In this document: positions 4,692-6,330 of the stretch, piece after piece
Layout: each line of letters starts with the position of its first letter
How positions within the stretch are numbered: position 1 is the first letter of the stretch
From: Nanobdellota archaeon
GTDB lineage: Archaea; Nanobdellota; Nanobdellia; Pacearchaeales; GW2011-AR1
Assembly: GCA_018901375.1 (NCBI GenBank)
Contig: JAHIEP010000064.1
Span: 1 to 6,330, forward strand
Length of the DNA stretch: 6,330 nucleotides
Direction: 5' to 3'
The notes under the pieces: model-generated
The model's input: only the letters and a program-made list of their open reading frames with translations
Database searches by the model: none
What the model was told of the DNA's origin: nothing
Program-made: the position numbers and the translations under genes

Positions 4692-4807
4692 TGAAAGTTC
4701 GCTACGCTGTGAGTGGTGAGTGCGGAAAAATTTTGGGAAATTTTTCCTTGAGTTCGCTTCGCTGTGAGACTAGTTTGTATACTTATGTAACTGGGGGGCT
4801 TGAATAA
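4688..4807 (+). CDS. Gap-bridging mini-ORF, 39 codons, uL6 to eL32
   Basis: The ATG overlaps the uL6 stop (ATGA; a second ATG at 4691 makes TGATG), with GGGGG (4677-4681) 6 nt upstream. The TAA shares a base with the eL32 ATG (TAATG, 4805-4809). The peptide contains RYAVS and LRCETS from two CGCTNCGCTGTG units, as in the mini-ORF at 834-956, and ends TYVTGGLE, close to the TWATGGIC end of the one before uL5. A 10-bp palindrome lies in its middle. No family is recognised; translation is inferred. Confidence 0.35.
   Translation: MMKVRYAVSGECGKILGNFSLSSLRCETSLYTYVTGGLE
4696..4711 (+). repeat. AGTTCGCTACGCTGTG unit
   Basis: Single 16-nt member of the family arrayed at 848-914; its last ten bases are identical to those of the first two units there. 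Confidence 0.75.
4724..4747 (+). repeat. Perfect 10-bp palindrome in the uL6-eL32 gap
   Basis: GGAAAAATTT (4724-4733) pairs with 4738-4747 around TGGG. It is bracketed by the two 16-nt units at 4696 and 4751. No T-run follows beyond the arm itself, so a terminator in the middle of this operon is unlikely. Confidence 0.7.
4751..4766 (+). repeat. AGTTCGCTTCGCTGTG unit
   Basis: Differs from the unit at 4696-4711 at one base and is followed by AGACT, as the last unit of the array at 848-914 is. Confidence 0.75.
4781..4794 (+). repeat. Diverged GACTTGGG-type motif (ACTTATGTAACTGG)
   Basis: It matches ACTTGGGCAACTGG at 11 of 14 positions and has the same place: after repeat units and running into the next ribosome-binding site (GGGGGG, 4793-4798). 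Confidence 0.4.
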
Positions 4808-5271
4808 TGGCGGAAGAAAAGAAAATAACTACAGCGAGGAAGAAGCCGAAGTTTTTGCGGACGGATTGGCATAAGAAGATTAAGCTTGGGAAGGGAGTTA
4901 AGAAGAATCAGAAATGGCATTCGGCTATAGGGCGACATAATAAGTTGAGGTTGAACCGGAAAGGGCGAAGTAGAATTCCGAGAGTTGGGTGGGGGGCTGA
5001 TCGAGATGTTAGGGGTAAGGTGTTAGGTGTTAGTGTTGCGAGAGTTGAGAATGTTGGAGAGATGGGAAATGTTGTGAAAGGACAGGGAGTTATCATTGGT
5101 TCGGTTGGAATGAAGAAGAGGAAGGAAATAATTGCTAAGGCTAATGAGATGAAAATAAAAATACTAAACAGATATAAGACTTTAGTCGGAAGTCGGAAGT
5201 CGGAAGTCGGAAGTGATGACTTGGGCAACAAGAAAAAAACTGAGAATAAAAATGCTGAGGTGAAGAAATGA
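4807..5271 (+). CDS. rpl32e: Large ribosomal subunit protein eL32
   Basis: eL32 is an archaeal/eukaryotic protein binding 23S rRNA domains. Family marks are KKPKFLRTDWHKKIKLG, the conserved HSAIGRHNKLRLNRKGRSRI followed by PRVGWGADRDVRG, and the ending VGMKKRKEIIAKANEMKIKI with LN. That core ends near residue 121. The remaining residues to 154 are an added tail: VGSRKSEVGS (127-136) from a 31-nt heptamer array identical to one in eS4, then DDLGN from the GATGACTTGGGCAAC motif, then a Lys/Glu/Asn run. The tail looks like a gap-type repeat element fused in frame to the gene. The ATG at 4807 follows GGGGGG (4793-4798), an all-G ribosome-binding site. The TGA overlaps the eL19 start (ATGA). Confidence 0.97.
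   Translation: MAEEKKITTARKKPKFLRTDWHKKIKLGKGVKKNQKWHSAIGRHNKLRLNRKGRSRIPRVGWGADRDVRGKVLGVSVARVENVGEMGNVVKGQGVIIGSVGMKKRKEIIAKANEMKIKILNRYKTLVGSRKSEVGSDDLGNKKKTENKNAEVKK
5184..5214 (+). repeat. 31-nt heptamer array AGTCGGA, copy in eL32
   Basis: Four perfect AGTCGGA units plus AGT, identical to 2224-2254 and in the same frame (VGSRKSEVGS). It is directly followed by a GATGACTTGGGCAAC motif at 5215-5229. Confidence 0.95.
5215..5229 (+). repeat. GATGACTTGGGCAAC motif, copy 4, inside eL32
   Basis: Same motif as upstream of uL5 and uS8, but here within coding sequence (DDLGN), about 38 nt before the eL19 start and not adjoining a ribosome-binding site. Confidence 0.65.
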
Positions 5272-5672
5272 ATTTAGCTACGAGGAAAGAATTGGCGGCG
5301 AAAGTTTTGAGGGTTGGTAAGAATAGGATTAGCTTTGTCGAGGGAAGATTGCCTGAGATTAAGGAAGCGATTACTCGAGTTGATATTTTGGATTTGCATA
5401 AATCTGGAGCTATTTTGATTAAGGAAATTAGTGGTCGGAAGAAAATTGTTCGAAGGAAAAATAGGCGAAGAACTGGGAAGATTAAGTTGCCGGTTAATAA
5501 GAGGAAGGCTGAGTATATCATAATAACTAGGAAATTGAGAAAGTTTGTTCGAGGGTTGATTCGGGCTGGTGCCGTCGATAAAGAGAAAAATCAGGAATTG
5601 AGAAGACAGATTCGTGCTCGGGCGTTCAAAAGTAAAAGACACCTGAAAGAAAATTTGGAGGAAACGAAATGA
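5268..5672 (+). CDS. rpl19e: Large ribosomal subunit protein eL19
   Basis: eL19 is an archaeal/eukaryotic protein with a long helical tail that takes part in an intersubunit bridge. The N-terminal globular part is clear: LATRKELAAKVLRVGKNRIS, then LPEIKEAITRVDILDLHKSG. The basic linker RKKIVRRKNRRRTGKIKL is followed by the helix LRKFVRGLIRAGAVDKEKNQ with IRARAFKSKRHLKENL. At 134 residues it is shorter than the usual archaeal 145-150. The linker is compact and lacks the Gly-Ser-Arg-Lys-Gly stretch I expect there. The ATG overlaps the eL32 stop, with GAGGTGA (5257-5263) 4 nt upstream, the same arrangement as uS17/uL14. GGAGG at 5657-5661 in its last codons serves the frame that starts at its own stop (ATGA, 5669-5672). 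Confidence 0.95.
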   Translation: MNLATRKELAAKVLRVGKNRISFVEGRLPEIKEAITRVDILDLHKSGAILIKEISGRKKIVRRKNRRRTGKIKLPVNKRKAEYIIITRKLRKFVRGLIRAGAVDKEKNQELRRQIRARAFKSKRHLKENLEETK

Positions 5673-5767
5673 AAATCTTTGATTTTAATTTAGTGTGTCA
5701 GTGTGTCAGTGTGTCAGTGTGTCAGTGTGTCGATAGATTTAAGAAACTAGATGGGGGAAATTTATAA
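5669..5767 (+). CDS. Gap-bridging mini-ORF, 32 codons, eL19 to uL18
   Basis: The ATG overlaps the eL19 stop (ATGA) and has a good GGAGG (5657-5661) 7 nt upstream. This is the same junction architecture as the true pairs uS17/uL14 and eL32/eL19. The TAA shares a base with the uL18 ATG (TAATG). The middle is a Cys/Val/Ser/Gln run from the AGTGTGTC array and the end is DRFKKLDGGNL. The junction suggests that 5669 is either a live reinitiation site or the old start of the next gene left behind by a repeat insertion. Confidence 0.4.
   Translation: MKIFDFNLVCQCVSVSVCQCVDRFKKLDGGNL
5692..5731 (+). repeat. 8-nt tandem array AGTGTGTC, five copies
   Basis: Five perfect units start at 5692, 5700, 5708, 5716 and 5724. 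The 40-nt array lies in the eL19-uL18 gap and contains no stop in the bridging frame. Confidence 0.95.
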
Positions 5768-6330
5768 TGGGGCTTAGAACACAGAAACGTAGGAGAAGAG
5801 AAAACCGGACGGACTATAAAGCTCGTCGGATTTTGTTGGAGTCGGGGATTCCGAGGATAGTTGTGCGAAGGACGAATAAGTATTTTATTTTGCAGGCTGT
5901 TGAATCGGTTGAGGCTCAGGATAGGGTCGTCGCAACTATTACATCCAAAGAATTGCTGAAGCATGGATGGAATAGTTGCGAAGGTAACGGGTCACAGGTG
6001 ACCGGTAACCGGAAGCGAGTTGGCAACTTAAAGTCTATTCCTGCTGGATATCTTACGGGTCTTTTATTTGCAAAGCAAATAAAAGACCTGGTCGCCGGTA
6101 GCCGGTCGCCGGTAGCCGGTCGGTATATTATGGATTTGGGGATGGCGAGGACGTTGAAGGGTAGTCGAGTTTTTGCGGTTGTTAAGGGTTTGATTGATGG
6201 TGGTTTGGATATTAATGCTAACGAGAAGGTTTTCCCGTCGGAAGATAGGTTAATGGGGGAGCATACGAAAATTGCCGACGTTGTTTTGAAATGCAAAGAA
6301 ACAATTTCCGGGAAGGGCTCGAACCCTAAG
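5767..6330 (+). CDS. rpl18: Large ribosomal subunit protein uL18 (3' end outside the window)
   Basis: uL18 binds 5S rRNA with uL5. The frame from the ATG at 5767 (TAATG; GGGGG at 5753-5757) stays open for 188 codons to the window edge. It reads LRTQKRRRRENRTDYKARR, GIPRIVVRRTNKYFILQAVE, SKELLKHGW, then PAGYLTGLLFAK, MDLGMARTLKGSRVFAVVKG and FPSEDRLMGEHT, all family blocks in order. Archaeal members usually go from GW through a short linker to PAAYLTG. Here residues 69-91 are enlarged and include GNGSQVTGNR (73-82) from a heptamer array. A second enlargement, LVAGSRSPVAGR (108-119), comes from another array. Between them a perfect 14-bp palindrome encodes GLLFAKQIKDL. All three keep the frame. 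The C-terminus and the downstream gene (uS5 expected) are not visible. Confidence 0.97.
   Translation, partial: MGLRTQKRRRRENRTDYKARRILLESGIPRIVVRRTNKYFILQAVESVEAQDRVVATITSKELLKHGWNSCEGNGSQVTGNRKRVGNLKSIPAGYLTGLLFAKQIKDLVAGSRSPVAGRYIMDLGMARTLKGSRVFAVVKGLIDGGLDINANEKVFPSEDRLMGEHTKIADVVLKCKETISGKGSNPK
5983..6012 (+). repeat. Heptamer array GGTNACN in uL18
   Basis: Units GGTAACG, GGTCACA, GGTGACC and GGTAACC begin at 5983, 5990, 5997 and 6004, followed by GG. They encode GNGSQVTGNR. GGTCAC-AG-GTGACC and CCGGT-A-ACCGG are small inverted repeats inside it. Confidence 0.8.
6058..6088 (+). repeat. Perfect 14-bp palindrome inside uL18
   Basis: GGTCTTTTATTTGC (6058-6071) pairs with 6075-6088 around AAA; a G-T and a C-G pair can extend it to 6056-6090. 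It lies within the conserved YLTGLL helix region and encodes GLLFAKQIKDL. Confidence 0.85.
6090..6123 (+). repeat. Heptamer array GGTNGCC in uL18
   Basis: GGTCGCC and GGTAGCC alternate, starting at 6090, 6097, 6104 and 6111, then GGTCGG. It shares the GGTN-R-C pattern with the array at 5983 and encodes VAGSRSPVAGR in the loop before the IMDLG strand. Confidence 0.9.

Noticed and set aside
5018..5031. AGGTGTT twice in eL32 and similar TTAGGTGTTAGG in uS8 (about 3698-3730)
   Set aside because: Both lie in segments of normal family length, with residues that fit the family; the resemblance to the heptamer arrays can come from GTT/GGT/TTA codon choice.
1..6330. Insertion sequence, integrase or tRNA attachment site explaining the repeats
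   Set aside because: No transposase or integrase fragment, no long terminal inverted repeats and no tRNA gene were seen on either strand.
1..6330. Stop-codon reassignment joining genes and gap frames into fusions
   Set aside because: TGA, TAA and TAG all end conserved proteins here at the expected family ends, and most neighbouring frames differ, so read-through would not fuse them.

Overview
This window is a stretch of an archaeal ribosomal-protein operon, all on the + strand. The gene order is uS17-uL14-(orphan)-uL24-eS4-uL5-uS14-uS8-(small Cys-rich ORF)-uL6-eL32-eL19-uL18. It follows the canonical archaeal spc/S10-type order, including the archaeal/eukaryotic-only proteins eS4, eL32 and eL19, so the source is an archaeon. 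The AT-rich, C-poor and G-rich coding strand, the long uS14 form, the small proteins with lysine-rich tails and the many short tandem repeats fit a DPANN lineage (Woesearchaeota/Pacearchaeota-like). That lineage placement is inference. uL18 runs off the right edge; uS17 is complete or nearly so at the left edge.

Layout: 17-836 holds uS17 and uL14, joined by an ATGA overlap and a perfect GGAGGTGA ribosome-binding site. 835-1198 holds a repeat-bearing gap and an 81-codon orphan with foreign-looking codon use. 1200-2458 is uL24 and eS4, joined TAATG, both carrying repeat-derived peptide stretches. 2459-3236 contains a perfect hairpin, uL5 and a short-ORF gap. 3237-3933 is uS14 and uS8. 3933-4156 holds a 53-codon Cys-rich ORF and the uL6 initiation region. 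4149-4807 is uL6 and a repeat-bearing gap. 4807-5672 is eL32 and eL19, joined ATGA. 5673-6330 is a gap and the 5' part of uL18, which has two repeat insertions and a perfect palindrome.

The most striking point is that no gap between genes is truly untranslatable. Each of the seven gaps is spanned by one or two small open frames. Their start codons overlap or abut the preceding stop, and their stops overlap or lie 1 nt from the next start (for uL6, just past it). Several have a Shine-Dalgarno-like sequence inside the preceding gene. Most end with the next gene's ribosome-binding site read as Gly-Gly. The operon can therefore be read as an unbroken chain of termination-reinitiation steps. Alternatively, it may record repeats inserted just behind old overlapping starts and bringing a new ribosome-binding site with them.

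The second theme is a mixed population of short tandem arrays (7, 8, 10 and about 16 nt units) and perfect small palindromes. They sit both in gaps and inside essential ribosomal-protein genes without breaking the frame. An identical 31-nt array occurs in eS4 and eL32 in the same reading frame, and a GACTTGGGCAACTGG-like motif recurs just upstream of several start codons. The uS14 and uL6 starts each lie in a hairpin stem with a G-rich ribosome-binding site in the loop, each covered by a short upstream frame. This is from reading alone; no alignment or folding program was run.
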